A DNA stretch of 64,000 bases from NCBI GenBank assembly GCA_052117605.1, contig JBQKIT010000014.1. One strand, 5' to 3'. Below are positions 1-9,201 of this stretch, in pieces (position 1 is the first letter of the stretch; every line of letters begins with the position of its first letter). The notes under the pieces are model-generated. The model worked only from the letters and a program-made list of their open reading frames with translations. It was not told where the DNA came from and searched no databases. The translations under genes were made by a program, and so were the position numbers. Source of the stretch: CAG-791 sp000431495 (GTDB lineage: Bacteria > Bacillota > Clostridia > Lachnospirales > Lachnospiraceae).

Positions 1-29
1 TTGGAGCGATGAGGTTGTTTACGTGGCAT
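1..29 (-). CDS. Start of an unidentified gene leaving the window
   Basis: On the minus strand an ATG at 29-27 is preceded by a strong ribosome binding site (AGGAGG, complement of 38-43) about eight bases upstream, and by a plausible -10 element (TATTAT) further up. Only nine codons lie inside the window, reading MPRKQPHRS. The short basic N-terminus is seen at the start of some small DNA-binding proteins and transposases, but nine residues cannot identify a family. The call rests only on the start signals. Confidence 0.4.
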
Positions 30-187
30 AATGAGTTCCTCCTAATGCTTATAATACAATGCTCGAAGGGGATATCTCATTTTGTTTTGTACTAATTAGA
101 TGCTAACAGCAGTATGGATAGTTCCAAAAGTGGGGGACAAATCTTGATTTGTCACGGCATTCAGGCAGCTGTATAAGGAGATATAGA

Positions 188-370
188 ATGATACGTGAAT
201 ATGATCAGGTACGGATAAAAAAGAACGGAATGACCGGGCAGGTGGTAGACATACGTAATACGGACAAAACGTATTATCTGGTTGAAACTTGCACAGAAAA
301 GAAAAACGGCGATAATGCGTGGAATTTATATGATTGCGCGGAGAACGAAATAGAGACAATAAATGCATAA
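188..370 (+). CDS. Small hypothetical protein, 60 residues
   Basis: The start at 188 is chosen because AAGGAGAT lies about six bases before this ATG; an upstream in-frame ATG at 149 has no such site. The product (MIREYDQVRIKKNGMTGQ...) is charged and soluble, with no signal peptide or membrane segment. Its first half, VRIKKNGMTGQVVDI, looks like a small beta-barrel of the KOW/SH3 type found in short proteins that begin with an 'exposed to gene dosage' strand pattern, but no family can be named. It lies alone between an outgoing minus-strand gene and possibly decayed sequence ahead of rel. Function unknown. Confidence 0.5.
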   Translation: MIREYDQVRIKKNGMTGQVVDIRNTDKTYYLVETCTEKKNGDNAWNLYDCAENEIETINA

Positions 371-649
371 TACCTATTCTGGATGAAGACTTCAGATTAA
401 TGTGCGCTACAAGGGGAGACAGTGGAAATTGATTGAAGATGGTGTATGAACTAATGAAGCTTCCTTTCATTGACTGCATCATAGCACTTATGAGGAAGAT
501 AGAAAATATCCCTGCGGGATACTCAGCATCTGGAACCAGCATCTGGAAGCCTTCGGTTCCGATATCATAGCCTTGTACGATCTGCGGCCATTGTGATAGA
601 ATCTTCATTAATTATGGGGTGTCTTGGGTACAGGAGCAGCTGAGTCGGA
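371..649 (+). other. Intergenic stretch with possible decayed coding remnants
   Basis: No intact gene is seen. Two short plus-strand stretches look coding-like. One ends in KGRQWKLIEDGV before a stop near 447. Another, 474-596, reads 40 codons ending GSDIIALYDLRPL and then a stop, without a start codon or ribosome binding site. They could be fragments of an old gene, or chance. No convincing promoter for rel was found here. Confidence 0.2.
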
Positions 650-3043
650 ATGGATGATTCTGTTAAAACACAGGAAAATACCGGAAGTATTTTCCGCAAA
701 AGAGAGCGTATCGGGAATGCTTCGCAGGTGCCGGCAGAGAAGCCGATTGTAGGAAGCGATAAGCCGGAAGGCTTCGACAATGGCACGATTGAGAAGATCA
801 ATGAATTTTTGAGCCCTGAGGAATTGTATCAGGACCTTCTGGTTCGTGTACGCAAATATCATCCGAGTGATGATATTTCCATGATTGAGAAGGCGTACGA
901 GCTTGCAAGAAAGGCACATGAAGGCCAGAAGCGCAAGAGCGGAGAGCCCTACATCATTCATCCGCTGGATGTAGCCATTATTCTGGCTGACCTGGAAATG
1001 GATCAGGAGACCATCGCGGCAGGACTTCTGCATGACGTGGTCGAGGATACCATTTATACCAAGGATGAGATTGAGAAGGAATTCGGAACGGACGTTGCCA
1101 ACCTTGTGGACGGCGTGACCAAGCTGAAGAAAATCAAGCTTTCCGGGGATTATGCGGATAAGACGCAGGCGCAGCAGGAAATGCAGGCGGAGAACCTCCG
1201 CAAGATGTTCCTGGCGATGGTTAAGGATATCCGTGTCATCCTGATTAAGCTTGCCGATCGTCTTCATAATATGCGGACGCTCCAGTATCAGCCTCCGGAG
1301 AAGCAGAAGCGCATTGCGCAGGAGACCCTTGATATTTATTCTCCGATTGCATCGCGTCTTGGCATCAGCAAGATCAAGGTAGAGCTGGATGATCTCTCGC
1401 TTCGGTATCTGAAGCCGGAGGTGTATCAGGATCTTGTGCAGAAGGTCAATGAGCGCAAGATGGAGCGCGAGCAATACGTCGAAGAGATTGCCTCCAACGT
1501 GGCAAAGGCCATGAAGGATGCCGGGATCGATGCAAGAGTCGACGGACGTGTGAAGCACTTCTTCAGCATTTACAAGAAGATGGTGAATCATCACAAGTCT
1601 CTGGACGAGATTTATGATCTTTTTGCGGTCCGCATCATCGTGAATACGGTGAAGGACTGCTATGCGGCGCTTGGCGTCATTCACGAGATGTACAAGCCGA
1701 TTCCGGGGCGCTTTAAGGATTATATTGCAATGCCAAAGCCCAACGGCTATCAGTCGCTGCACACGACGCTGATCGGCTCGACCGGCCAGCCGTTTGAAAT
1801 TCAGATCCGCACATTCGAGATGCACCGTGAGGCGGAATATGGTATCGCGGCACATTGGAAATATAAGGTTTCCAGCGATGGCAGAAAGGTGGATGAATCC
1901 GAACAGGAGAAGCTTATCTGGCTTCGCCAGATTCTGGAGTGGCAGCAGTCCATGTCGGACAATAAGGAGTTCATGCAGCTCCTGAAAAGCGATCTGGACC
2001 TTTTCTCCGACAGCGTGTACTGCTTTACCCCGAACGGAGAGGTCAAGAACCTGCCGGCGGGCTCCACACCGATTGATTTTGCCTATTCCATCCATTCGGC
2101 TGTCGGAAACAAGATGGTAGGCGCGCGTGTCAACGGTAAGCTCGTCAACATCGATTATCAGATTCAGAACGGCGACCGCATTGAGGTCATGACCTCACAG
2201 AATTCGCGGGGACCCAGTCTGGACTGGCTCAATATCTGTAAGAGCGCTTCGGCGAAGAACAAGATCAACCAATGGTTTAAGAAGAACCAGAAGGAAGAGA
2301 ACATTGTCCGCGGCCGGGATGCGTTTGACAGCTACTGCAGGACCAAGGGGCTGAAGGAAGAGCAGCTCCTGAAGTCGGAGTATATGAATGCTGTCCTGAA
2401 GAAGTACGGCTTCCGGGAGTGGGATGCGGTCCTTGCGGCAATCGGGCACGGTGGTCTGAAGGAGGGCCAGGTTGCCAATAAGCTGGTTGAGCTTTATGAG
2501 AAGGATCATCTTGCTCATCTTACCGACGAAGAAATTCTGAAGCAGGTGGAGGACAATGCAGCTGCCGCCAGACCGAACGGACACAGGGGCTCTGGAATTA
2601 CCGTAAAGGGAATTCATGATGTGGCCGTGCATTTTGCCCGCTGCTGCAGCCCGGTTCCGGGGGATGAGATTGTCGGCTATGTCACGAGAGGACGCGGCGT
2701 TACGATTCACCGGACGGATTGCATCAACATGATGAATCTTCCGGAGATTGACCGCGCAAGACTAATCGATGCCGACTGGGAGAACGGCGCACAGACTGTG
2801 GAGGACAGTGCGTTCGAGGCAGAGATCAATATTTATGCATCAGACCGTGCGGGACTTCTTTCGGATGTATCCAAGGCCTTTACGGAACGGGATATTTCGA
2901 TCATCGGCGTGAACACAAGGACGAACCGGCAGGGCTTTGCGAGCATGAATGTGACCTTCCGAGTCAGCGGAAAGGCAGAGCTGGCTGCGATCACCGAGAA
3001 GCTGCGCCAGATTCCGAATGTGATAGACATCAAGCGTGTATAA
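650..3043 (+). CDS. rel: Bifunctional (p)ppGpp synthetase/hydrolase Rel
   Basis: A 797-residue long RelA/SpoT homologue that makes and degrades the alarmone (p)ppGpp. Domains in order: HD hydrolase (about 75-225, with the HDxxED motif at H128-D129 and E132), synthetase (about 290-410), TGS (about 440-500), a helical and Cys-rich region (HFARCCSPVPGD near 665) and a C-terminal ACT domain (about 725-797). The intact HD motif argues for both activities, as in other Firmicute Rel enzymes. About 60 residues precede the HD domain, somewhat longer than usual, and the nearest AGGAG is 13 bases upstream of ATG 650, so the exact start is uncertain. The MBL hydrolase and hemZ follow, a common clostridial order. 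Confidence 0.96.
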   Translation: MDDSVKTQENTGSIFRKRERIGNASQVPAEKPIVGSDKPEGFDNGTIEKINEFLSPEELYQDLLVRVRKYHPSDDISMIEKAYELARKAHEGQKRKSGEPYIIHPLDVAIILADLEMDQETIAAGLLHDVVEDTIYTKDEIEKEFGTDVANLVDGVTKLKKIKLSGDYADKTQAQQEMQAENLRKMFLAMVKDIRVILIKLADRLHNMRTLQYQPPEKQKRIAQETLDIYSPIASRLGISKIKVELDDLSLRYLKPEVYQDLVQKVNERKMEREQYVEEIASNVAKAMKDAGIDARVDGRVKHFFSIYKKMVNHHKSLDEIYDLFAVRIIVNTVKDCYAALGVIHEMYKPIPGRFKDYIAMPKPNGYQSLHTTLIGSTGQPFEIQIRTFEMHREAEYGIAAHWKYKVSSDGRKVDESEQEKLIWLRQILEWQQSMSDNKEFMQLLKSDLDLFSDSVYCFTPNGEVKNLPAGSTPIDFAYSIHSAVGNKMVGARVNGKLVNIDYQIQNGDRIEVMTSQNSRGPSLDWLNICKSASAKNKINQWFKKNQKEENIVRGRDAFDSYCRTKGLKEEQLLKSEYMNAVLKKYGFREWDAVLAAIGHGGLKEGQVANKLVELYEKDHLAHLTDEEILKQVEDNAAAARPNGHRGSGITVKGIHDVAVHFARCCSPVPGDEIVGYVTRGRGVTIHRTDCINMMNLPEIDRARLIDADWENGAQTVEDSAFEAEINIYASDRAGLLSDVSKAFTERDISIIGVNTRTNRQGFASMNVTFRVSGKAELAAITEKLRQIPNVIDIKRV

Positions 3044-3147
3044 GGGAAAGCGGAGATGACAGGATCCGTATTTTCATGGTGTGCAGGAGAGGGTGGCGGA
3101 CGTCATCTTCTTCTGCATTTTTTGATTCAGAGGGAAAGGACAATGCG

Positions 3148-3822
3148 ATGGCAGCAAAGGTTGTTGTGAAGGGATATGTGGTCGGAATGGTACAGACCAA
3201 TGTGTACTTCCTTTATCGGGAAGGGGCAAAGGAGGCTGTGCTGGTGGATCCGGCGGATTACGGAAAGGCACTTGCGGACGAGGCGGGGAAGCTTGGACTT
3301 GAAATCAAAGGGATTTTTCTGACCCATGCGCATTTTGACCACATCGGAGGCGTCGAGGAGCTTGCGAAGCTGACCGGTGCAAAGGTCTATATCAGTGATG
3401 AGGAGCGAGAGCTGATTCATGACACGGATGCCAATCTGTCCTTGCAGTATCATAACCCGAAGACCGTGCAGCCTGACGTATTTCTCCGGGACCAGGAGAC
3501 GGTCGAAATCGCAGGGATGACGATCCGGTGCATCCAGACGCCGGGACACACGGAGGGAAGCTGCTGTTATTATATCGGGGAGACGGGAGAAGAGGAGAAG
3601 GGCGATGTCGGAAAGAAGCCATGTCCGCCGATCCTTCTGTCCGGCGACACCTTGTTTGAGGAATCGGTCGGAAGAACGGATTTTCCCACAGGCTCCATGA
3701 GCGCCCTTGTGCGCTCGGTGAGAGAAAAGCTTTTCATTCTGCCGGATGAAACACTTGTCTATCCGGGACACGGCGGGATGACACAGATCGGGCACGAGAA
3801 GCAGTATAACGCAATGGTGTAA
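3148..3822 (+). CDS. MBL-fold hydrolase, glyoxalase II-like
   Basis: A 224-residue metallo-beta-lactamase-fold hydrolase of the YcbL/glyoxalase II-like group that follows rel in many Clostridia. The metal-binding motif THAHFDHIGG is present (HxHxDH), followed by the third His in TPGHTEGSCC, the metal-bridging Asp in LSGDTLFEESVGRTD and the last His in YPGHGG. Start 3148 is preferred over an upstream in-frame ATG at 3076 because AGGGAAAGG lies eight bases before it and the protein then begins at the conserved domain. It is a cytosolic thioester or related hydrolase; its exact substrate cannot be read from the sequence. Confidence 0.9.
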   Translation: MAAKVVVKGYVVGMVQTNVYFLYREGAKEAVLVDPADYGKALADEAGKLGLEIKGIFLTHAHFDHIGGVEELAKLTGAKVYISDEERELIHDTDANLSLQYHNPKTVQPDVFLRDQETVEIAGMTIRCIQTPGHTEGSCCYYIGETGEEEKGDVGKKPCPPILLSGDTLFEESVGRTDFPTGSMSALVRSVREKLFILPDETLVYPGHGGMTQIGHEKQYNAMV

Positions 3823-3876
3823 CAGCCTTGGAAGCAAAGGCACTGTGAAGGCGGAATAACAGGAGAGACAAAAAGC

Positions 3877-5358
3877 ATGCTGCGGATTGATGAAAACATA
3901 GATTTGTACCGGTATGAGATTCATTCTCTGATCAAGGCATTTTACCCTGCAGAGGACGTGAAGGTTCTGGTGGAGAATGATCCGGTCAGTGAGAAAACAA
4001 GAAGAGAGCACCCGAATGTTTTTATGAAGGTGTCCATGGAGAGGGATCGGATTGCATTTCAGATCTCCGGGACCGGAGAAGAAGGAAATGATTTTCGCCG
4101 GTCGCTTCCGGCGCCTTCCGGTGCCGATTATTCGGCAAAGTGCAAGGAGACGAAGGACGCACTGAAGTCCTTTCTGTATCAGACCCTTTCGGAATACACG
4201 GGGACAGAGCTTCCCTGGGGCGACCTGATCGGAATCCGGCCGACGAAGATTGCTATGACGAGAATGGAGGATGGAAGCTCCGAAAAAGAGACCATTGATT
4301 TTCTGGAGAAGGAGCATCGGGTTTCCGGGGAGAAGGCGCATCTTGCCGTCGACATTGCGAAGCGGGAAAAGAGAATTTTGTCCGGAATTCATTATGAGAA
4401 CGGGTACAGCCTCTACATCGGAATTCCGTTCTGCCCGACGACGTGTCTTTACTGCTCGTTTCCTTCGTTCAACATTGCACTCTGGAAGGAGCGGATCGGG
4501 GAGTATCTGGACGCTCTGGAGCGCGAGATGGCGGAGACCGCAGAGCTCATGAAGGGGCAGATCCTCGATACGGTTTACATCGGAGGCGGAACGCCGACTT
4601 CGCTGGAAGCGGAGGAGCTGGACCGGCTGTGCTGCGCGATTGAGCGATATTTTGACATGAGCACGGTGCAGGAGTTTACGGTGGAGGCAGGACGCCCGGA
4701 CAGCATTACGAGAGAGAAGCTGCAGGCTTTGCGGAAGCATCCCATCACGAGAATCAGCGTCAATCCGCAGACCATGAAGGAGGAGACGCTGAAGATCATC
4801 GGACGTCATCACACAGTGCAGCAGGTGGTGGACACCTTCCGGATGGCGCGGGAATGCGGCTTTGACAACATCAACATGGACCTGATTCTGGGACTTCCCG
4901 GGGAGGATGCGGAGGATGTCCGCAGAACGACGGAGAAGGTTCGGGAGCTGAATCCGGATTCCCTCACGGTGCATTCGCTGGCAATCAAACGGGCTTCCCG
5001 TCTTCGCCGCGTGATTGACGAGAAGGGATATCCGGTTCTGATCAATACCGATGAGACAATGGAGATTGCAGCAGAGGCGGCGAAGGATATGGAGATGAAG
5101 CCGTATTATCTGTATCGCCAGAAGAATATGTCCGGCAATTTTGAGAACGTGGGATATGCCCGTGAGGGAAAATACGGCATCTACAACATCCTGATCATGG
5201 AGGAGAAGCAGACCATCATGGCGCTGGGGGCGGGGTCAATTTCCAAGCGTGTTTTCCCGGACGGGAGAATTGAGCGCTGTGACAATGCCAAGGAGGTCTC
5301 TGTTTACCTTGAGAATCTGGACGAGATGCTGGAAAGGAAGCGGAAGCTCTTTGCATAG
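3877..5358 (+). CDS. hemZ: HemZ-type coproporphyrinogen III oxidase-like radical SAM protein
   Basis: A 493-residue radical SAM protein with a roughly 180-residue N-terminal extension typical of clostridial HemZ. The 4Fe-4S cluster motif is CxxxCxxC at C186, C190 and C193 (PFCPTTCLYCSFPSF), followed by the SAM-contacting YIGGGTPTS segment. HemZ belongs to the family of oxygen-independent coproporphyrinogen III dehydrogenases. Many paralogues in heme-free anaerobes have uncertain substrates, and no other heme gene lies in this window, so the reaction is inferred from the family only. It follows the MBL hydrolase by 54 bases, in the conserved rel-MBL-hemZ order, and is probably cotranscribed with it. 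Confidence 0.87.
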   Translation: MLRIDENIDLYRYEIHSLIKAFYPAEDVKVLVENDPVSEKTRREHPNVFMKVSMERDRIAFQISGTGEEGNDFRRSLPAPSGADYSAKCKETKDALKSFLYQTLSEYTGTELPWGDLIGIRPTKIAMTRMEDGSSEKETIDFLEKEHRVSGEKAHLAVDIAKREKRILSGIHYENGYSLYIGIPFCPTTCLYCSFPSFNIALWKERIGEYLDALEREMAETAELMKGQILDTVYIGGGTPTSLEAEELDRLCCAIERYFDMSTVQEFTVEAGRPDSITREKLQALRKHPITRISVNPQTMKEETLKIIGRHHTVQQVVDTFRMARECGFDNINMDLILGLPGEDAEDVRRTTEKVRELNPDSLTVHSLAIKRASRLRRVIDEKGYPVLINTDETMEIAAEAAKDMEMKPYYLYRQKNMSGNFENVGYAREGKYGIYNILIMEEKQTIMALGAGSISKRVFPDGRIERCDNAKEVSVYLENLDEMLERKRKLFA

Positions 5359-5375
5359 AACAGGAGGATGGGGTT

Positions 5376-6314
5376 ATGGAACAGGAAATCAGAAGGACGG
5401 AGTTCACCTATTTGTCTTCGGACCGGAAGACGCAGATTCGTGCGGTCCGGTATGAGCCGGCAGGGGAGCCGTGCGGAATTGTTCAGCTGACGCACGGGAT
5501 GATCGAGCATATGGACCGGTACGATGCCTTTGCAAAATATCTTTGCAGGAACGGCTTTGTGGTTGCCGGTCAGGATCATCTTGGACACGGCGCTTCCGTG
5601 ACCGGAAAGGAAAAATGGGGATATTTTGGCAAGGCGGAGCACCCAAGCGACCTCCTTGTCGAGGATATGCAGCTGCTTCGGGAGCATCTGCAGAAGGAAT
5701 ATCCGGAGCTTCCCTATATGATGCTGGGGCACAGCATGGGCTCCTATATGCTTCGCAAATATCTCTCCGTTCACGGGGAGGGTGTTGTGAAGGCGGTTGT
5801 GATGGGAACCGGAGATGTCTCCCGGGTACAGGCAGGGCTTGGTCTGTTTCTCATCCGTGTGCTGTCGGCAATTCACGGAGAGGAGTATCGGAGCAAAATG
5901 GTTCAGCAGATGACCTACAGCAAGTCTTACCGGAAATTTGATCTTACGGGGGAGCACCCGGAGAACAGCTGGCTGACGAAGGATACCGGCATTGTGAAGG
6001 CCTACTACGCGGATCCGAGATGTACCTTCCTGTTTACGCTGAATGCATATAAGGGTCTGGTGGAGGCAGCGGCCTATGACGCGAAGCCGGAGAACATCCA
6101 AAAGATCCCTTCCGGGATCCGGATTCTTCTTGCAAGCGGCGCCGATGATCCGGTCGGAGACCTTTCCGCAGGAGTAAAGAGAACGTATGAGAAATTCAAG
6201 GCAGCAGGGCTGAATGTCCAGATGAAGCTTTATCCCGGTGACCGGCACGAGATCCTGAATGAGACCGACCGGGGACAGGTGTGGAAGGATATGCTGGCAT
6301 TCTTCAGGTCCTGA
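5376..6314 (+). CDS. Alpha/beta hydrolase, monoacylglycerol lipase-like
   Basis: A 312-residue serine hydrolase of the Hydrolase_4 (monoacylglycerol lipase/lysophospholipase) family. The nucleophile elbow GHSMGS places the catalytic Ser at 120. The oxyanion region is QLTHGMIEHMDRY, and the later acid and His are probably in ASGADDPVGD and GDRHEILNE. There is no signal peptide, so it should act in the cytosol on lipid or acyl esters. AGGAGG lies about 11 bases before ATG 5376. It starts 17 bases after hemZ, and an acetamidase-family gene follows 29 bases later, so the three may be cotranscribed although no functional link is evident. Confidence 0.87.
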   Translation: MEQEIRRTEFTYLSSDRKTQIRAVRYEPAGEPCGIVQLTHGMIEHMDRYDAFAKYLCRNGFVVAGQDHLGHGASVTGKEKWGYFGKAEHPSDLLVEDMQLLREHLQKEYPELPYMMLGHSMGSYMLRKYLSVHGEGVVKAVVMGTGDVSRVQAGLGLFLIRVLSAIHGEEYRSKMVQQMTYSKSYRKFDLTGEHPENSWLTKDTGIVKAYYADPRCTFLFTLNAYKGLVEAAAYDAKPENIQKIPSGIRILLASGADDPVGDLSAGVKRTYEKFKAAGLNVQMKLYPGDRHEILNETDRGQVWKDMLAFFRS

Positions 6315-6343
6315 AAAGCATGCCGGATCAAGGAGGATATTTT

Positions 6344-7234
6344 ATGAAAATCATTTCGGATCAGTATTACATTAACGTTCATTCGGAGCACAACAAACCG
6401 GCGGAGCACGCCTCGGACGGTGAGATTGTGATATTTCAGACGAGAGACTGCTACAACCGTCTGGTACAGACGGAAGAGAAAACGCTGGAAGAGCAGGTGG
6501 GAGAGGAGCCGGACAATCCTTCGACCGGACCGTTGTATGTGGACGGCGCAGAGCCAGGAGATGTGATTGCGGTGGATATTCTGGACATCACTGTAGCGGA
6601 CCACGGCGTAGTTGCGATCGGGTGCGGTCCCTTTCAGAATAAGGAGGAGAAGGAGCCCTTCCACATTCTTCCGGTCAGAGACGGACGTGTGAGGTTTCAG
6701 GACGTGGAATGGGATATTGATCCGATGGTGGGCGTTGTCGGCACGGCTATGCCGGGACGTGAGATCGGAACCATCAATGCGTTTGAGGGAGGCGGCAACA
6801 TGGACAGCCGGATCATCCGGAAGGGCGCAACGGTCTGGCTTCCTGTCAGGGTGCCCGGAGCTCTTCTTGTGATGGGGGACATCCATGCCTCGATGGGCGA
6901 CGGAGAAGTCTGCGGAACCGGTCTGGAGATCGACGGAGAGATCACGGTGCGCGTCCGGTTGCTTAAGAATTTCGAGCTGAACTGGCCGGTGACGGAGACG
7001 AAGGATGCGTGGTATGTCAACAGCTGCGGAGATACCTGTGACGATGCAATCCGCGCAGGCTACATGGAAATGCGGCGGCTGATTGCAAAGGCCTATGGCT
7101 GGTCTCTGGAGGATGCTGCGTTCTATATGACGCTGCGCGGCTATCTTGAGTCCAATCAGGCGTGCCTCGTTCCGCACGATACGTTCCGAGTCGGGACGCC
7201 GAAGGTGAACGGAAAGCCCAGACTGATCGGATAA
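6344..7234 (+). CDS. Acetamidase/formamidase family protein
   Basis: A 296-residue member of the FmdA/AmdA family, which hydrolyses short amides to the acid and ammonia. Recognisable family segments are the N-terminal SEHNKPA, the GAEPGDVIAVDILDI beta-strand region, GTAMPGREIGTINAFEGGGNMD and the GDIHASMGDGEVCGTG metal-site region. Start 6344 is chosen because GGAGG lies seven bases upstream; an earlier in-frame ATG at 6281 overlaps the preceding hydrolase without such a site. Many clostridial members have not been tested on formamide or acetamide, so the substrate is inferred. It converges with a minus-strand gene, leaving eight bases between the two stops. Confidence 0.88.
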   Translation: MKIISDQYYINVHSEHNKPAEHASDGEIVIFQTRDCYNRLVQTEEKTLEEQVGEEPDNPSTGPLYVDGAEPGDVIAVDILDITVADHGVVAIGCGPFQNKEEKEPFHILPVRDGRVRFQDVEWDIDPMVGVVGTAMPGREIGTINAFEGGGNMDSRIIRKGATVWLPVRVPGALLVMGDIHASMGDGEVCGTGLEIDGEITVRVRLLKNFELNWPVTETKDAWYVNSCGDTCDDAIRAGYMEMRRLIAKAYGWSLEDAAFYMTLRGYLESNQACLVPHDTFRVGTPKVNGKPRLIG

Positions 7235-7242
7235 ATATTCGA

Positions 7243-8883
7243 TCAGTTCTGCAGCTTTACCACCAGAACGCCGTAGATGTTCTGCACCGATCCGGCAGCA
7301 GGGTAAGCGGGCATTGCAGCAACCTCGGGAAGTGTGGAAATGGTGGCCTCTGTGTCACCTTGGGCGAACGAAACCTGGATTCGCAGATAGTTGGTATACA
7401 GTCTGCTCCAGGAAATGCGGGAGAAGGAAATGTCATTGGACCACCTTCCATACTGCGCATAGGCATTGACTCTTTCGAACAAAGGAGCCGTGTAGAACGT
7501 TTTGGAGGAGGCGGGCGGACCAACGATCAGGAGCTGGCCGTTTATATAGTCATAGCCCTGCCTTCCTGCCTCGGTGAGAATGCTCTGTGCAAGGGTCTGC
7601 GAGGCTCTTCTTCCTGCATACATGCCGTACTGATCCATTTCGCACTGCAGAATCCCTCCGTAAAGAAGAAGCAGAAGATCGAGAAGAAGAATTCCCTTCA
7701 GACAACGTTCGGATTTTCGGAAGGACGATGCCCTTCCGGTGGGAAAGACAAAATTGGTCATGCAGAACAGGAGCGGCAGGATCAGGGCCATGGAGACAAC
7801 CATCTGCATATGCGTTTCTGTTTCGGGTGCAGCGAGATAGAAGCAGTTGGCTGCGGCCGGAATGAGAAGAATTCCGGCAAGAAAGAGGAGCGCCTCTGTC
7901 TTCTTTCTGCGGAAGATTCGAACAAAGACGACACAAACCGGAATGAATACGGGCATGTAACAAAGCGGAAACCAGGAGTGCCGTTCCAGAGCGTGCGAGA
8001 GATAGGTTCCGTTTACGAAGTAATTCAGAATCGTTTGATAGCAGTGGCGGAAGGCATTGGGGAGGCCCGCAAGGATATAGAGCGGCGAAATCTCCGAAAA
8101 GCCCTGGTAATCACTCGCCGGTGTGCCGGTCATCCACAGGCGGAGCTTCAGAAGAAGAACATAGAGAATTCCGCCGAGTGCAACCGAACAGAAGGCACGG
8201 ATGAAAAAGCGCAGGCGCTCTCTGGCATCAGCGGGAAGGAACGCGTTTTCTGGCGATTCGGCATTGCCTTCCGCTGCGATGGAATACAGGAGCACAAAGA
8301 GCATCAAAAGTGCGGTGGTTCCGATTCCTGCCTGATAGGAGCCCATCATAAAGGCAATGCAAAGGGCGGAAAGGAGAATCCGCAGGATGGCAGAGGATGT
8401 CACCGGTGCCAGAAGAACCCACACTGCGAGTACAGCCAGAAAGAACGAAACCGCGAAGGTGATTGCCATGTAGCCGAAGGACATCTGACAGACGATGCCG
8501 ACAGAGCCAAGGAACAGAAAGCCGGCAAGAAGGTTTCTTCCGGAAGGAGTAAGATCCAGCAGCCGCAGAATCAGAAGAAATGACAGCGAATACAGGGCAA
8601 GGGAGAAAACGGCCGGCAGAGGATCCAGCGAGATGCCGAAGCGCATTTTGTCAAGAAACGGCCAGAACCAGCGCCCGATGGAAAGCTCCCAGGCTCCAGC
8701 CAGGTAATCGTCCTGATTCCACAGTCCGTCCAGATCGTTGGTCAGACGCAGAACAAGAAGCGGAAGCTGGACGAGCAGAGTATAAATCCACAGAATCAGA
8801 AACGGTCTGCGATAAGGCTGAAGCTTCGCCCATACGCAGGATGCGGAAACAGGAACAGAGTGATCAGAATCGGATGAATGCAT
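7243..8883 (-). CDS. GtrII-type membrane glucosyltransferase
   Basis: A 546-residue integral membrane protein with about ten to twelve hydrophobic segments, matching the layout of the glucosyltransferase GtrII family, which transfers glucose from a polyprenyl-phosphate donor to a cell-surface polymer. The diagnostic N-terminal loop contains WNQDDYLAGAWELSIGRWFW, with the acidic pair and GRW motif of this group, followed by SLDPLPAVF. GGAGG lies five bases before the ATG. It stands alone on the minus strand with no flippase or polymer gene next to it, so the decorated polymer is unknown. The C-terminal 110 residues are soluble and rich in Tyr and Ser. Confidence 0.72.
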   Translation of the reverse strand: MHSSDSDHSVPVSASCVWAKLQPYRRPFLILWIYTLLVQLPLLVLRLTNDLDGLWNQDDYLAGAWELSIGRWFWPFLDKMRFGISLDPLPAVFSLALYSLSFLLILRLLDLTPSGRNLLAGFLFLGSVGIVCQMSFGYMAITFAVSFFLAVLAVWVLLAPVTSSAILRILLSALCIAFMMGSYQAGIGTTALLMLFVLLYSIAAEGNAESPENAFLPADARERLRFFIRAFCSVALGGILYVLLLKLRLWMTGTPASDYQGFSEISPLYILAGLPNAFRHCYQTILNYFVNGTYLSHALERHSWFPLCYMPVFIPVCVVFVRIFRRKKTEALLFLAGILLIPAAANCFYLAAPETETHMQMVVSMALILPLLFCMTNFVFPTGRASSFRKSERCLKGILLLDLLLLLYGGILQCEMDQYGMYAGRRASQTLAQSILTEAGRQGYDYINGQLLIVGPPASSKTFYTAPLFERVNAYAQYGRWSNDISFSRISWSRLYTNYLRIQVSFAQGDTEATISTLPEVAAMPAYPAAGSVQNIYGVLVVKLQN

Positions 8884-9084
8884 GAAAACCTCCGGAAGAG
8901 AATACTGTTAAGAAAACACTCGTCTGCTGCATAACGAAGAAGTGAGCAGCAGAGATATCGAACAGATATATAGTAAGACATTTGGTCGGTATACGGAAGC
9001 TTGTTCGGAGATTTCGGAATGATTGACATGTGCCCCTCGGAAGTGCAAGACGGAAAGAAACACTATAATATGAAGAAATCAGGG

Positions 9085-9121
9085 CCGCTCCGACATTGTT
9101 AGAATGTCGGAGCGGTCTTTT
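9085..9121 (+). terminator. Orphan intrinsic terminator upstream of topA
   Basis: A perfect 13-base-pair stem (9085-9097 with 9103-9115) closes a five-base loop and is followed by TCTTTT. It points in the plus direction. The only plus-strand element upstream is the TATAAT at 9064-9069, so any transcript ending here would be very short. Confidence 0.8.
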
Positions 9122-9172
9122 AGTATTATACAGATTTAAGAAAAAATTACGAAAGTTGTCTGTAATCCTGCC

Positions 9173-9201
9173 TTGTAAATCCGACACAATTGCGTTATAT
9201 T
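9173..9201 (+). promoter_or_regulatory. Probable topA-codY promoter
   Basis: A sigma-A-type promoter: TTGTAA at 9173-9178, a 17-base spacer and TATATT at 9196-9201, about 115 bases before the topA start. It lies after the orphan terminator, so topA is transcribed independently of anything upstream. Confidence 0.6.

Noticed and set aside
96..608. A 170-codon minus-strand frame before rel
   Set aside because: It overlaps the small plus-strand gene at 188, has no ribosome binding site and shows no recognisable motif.
608..2095. A 495-codon minus-strand frame across rel
   Set aside because: Antisense shadow of rel; no ribosome binding site and no recognisable domain.
3127..4974. A 615-codon minus-strand frame across the MBL hydrolase and hemZ
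   Set aside because: It spans two well-supported plus-strand genes and reads as low-complexity His/Arg/Leu sequence.
7223..7246. Small CTGATCG/CGATCAG stem between two convergent genes
   Set aside because: Seven pairs, no T-tract on either strand, and it overlaps both coding ends; not a convincing terminator.
7162..8583. A 473-codon plus-strand frame opposite the glucosyltransferase gene
   Set aside because: The minus-strand gene has clear membrane segments, family motifs and a GGAGG site; the plus frame is Lys/Glu/Gly-rich shadow sequence.
9023..9028. TTGACA in front of the orphan terminator
   Set aside because: The nearest TATAAT is 35 bases away, far from the 16-18 bases a sigma-A promoter needs, and no other -10 fits.
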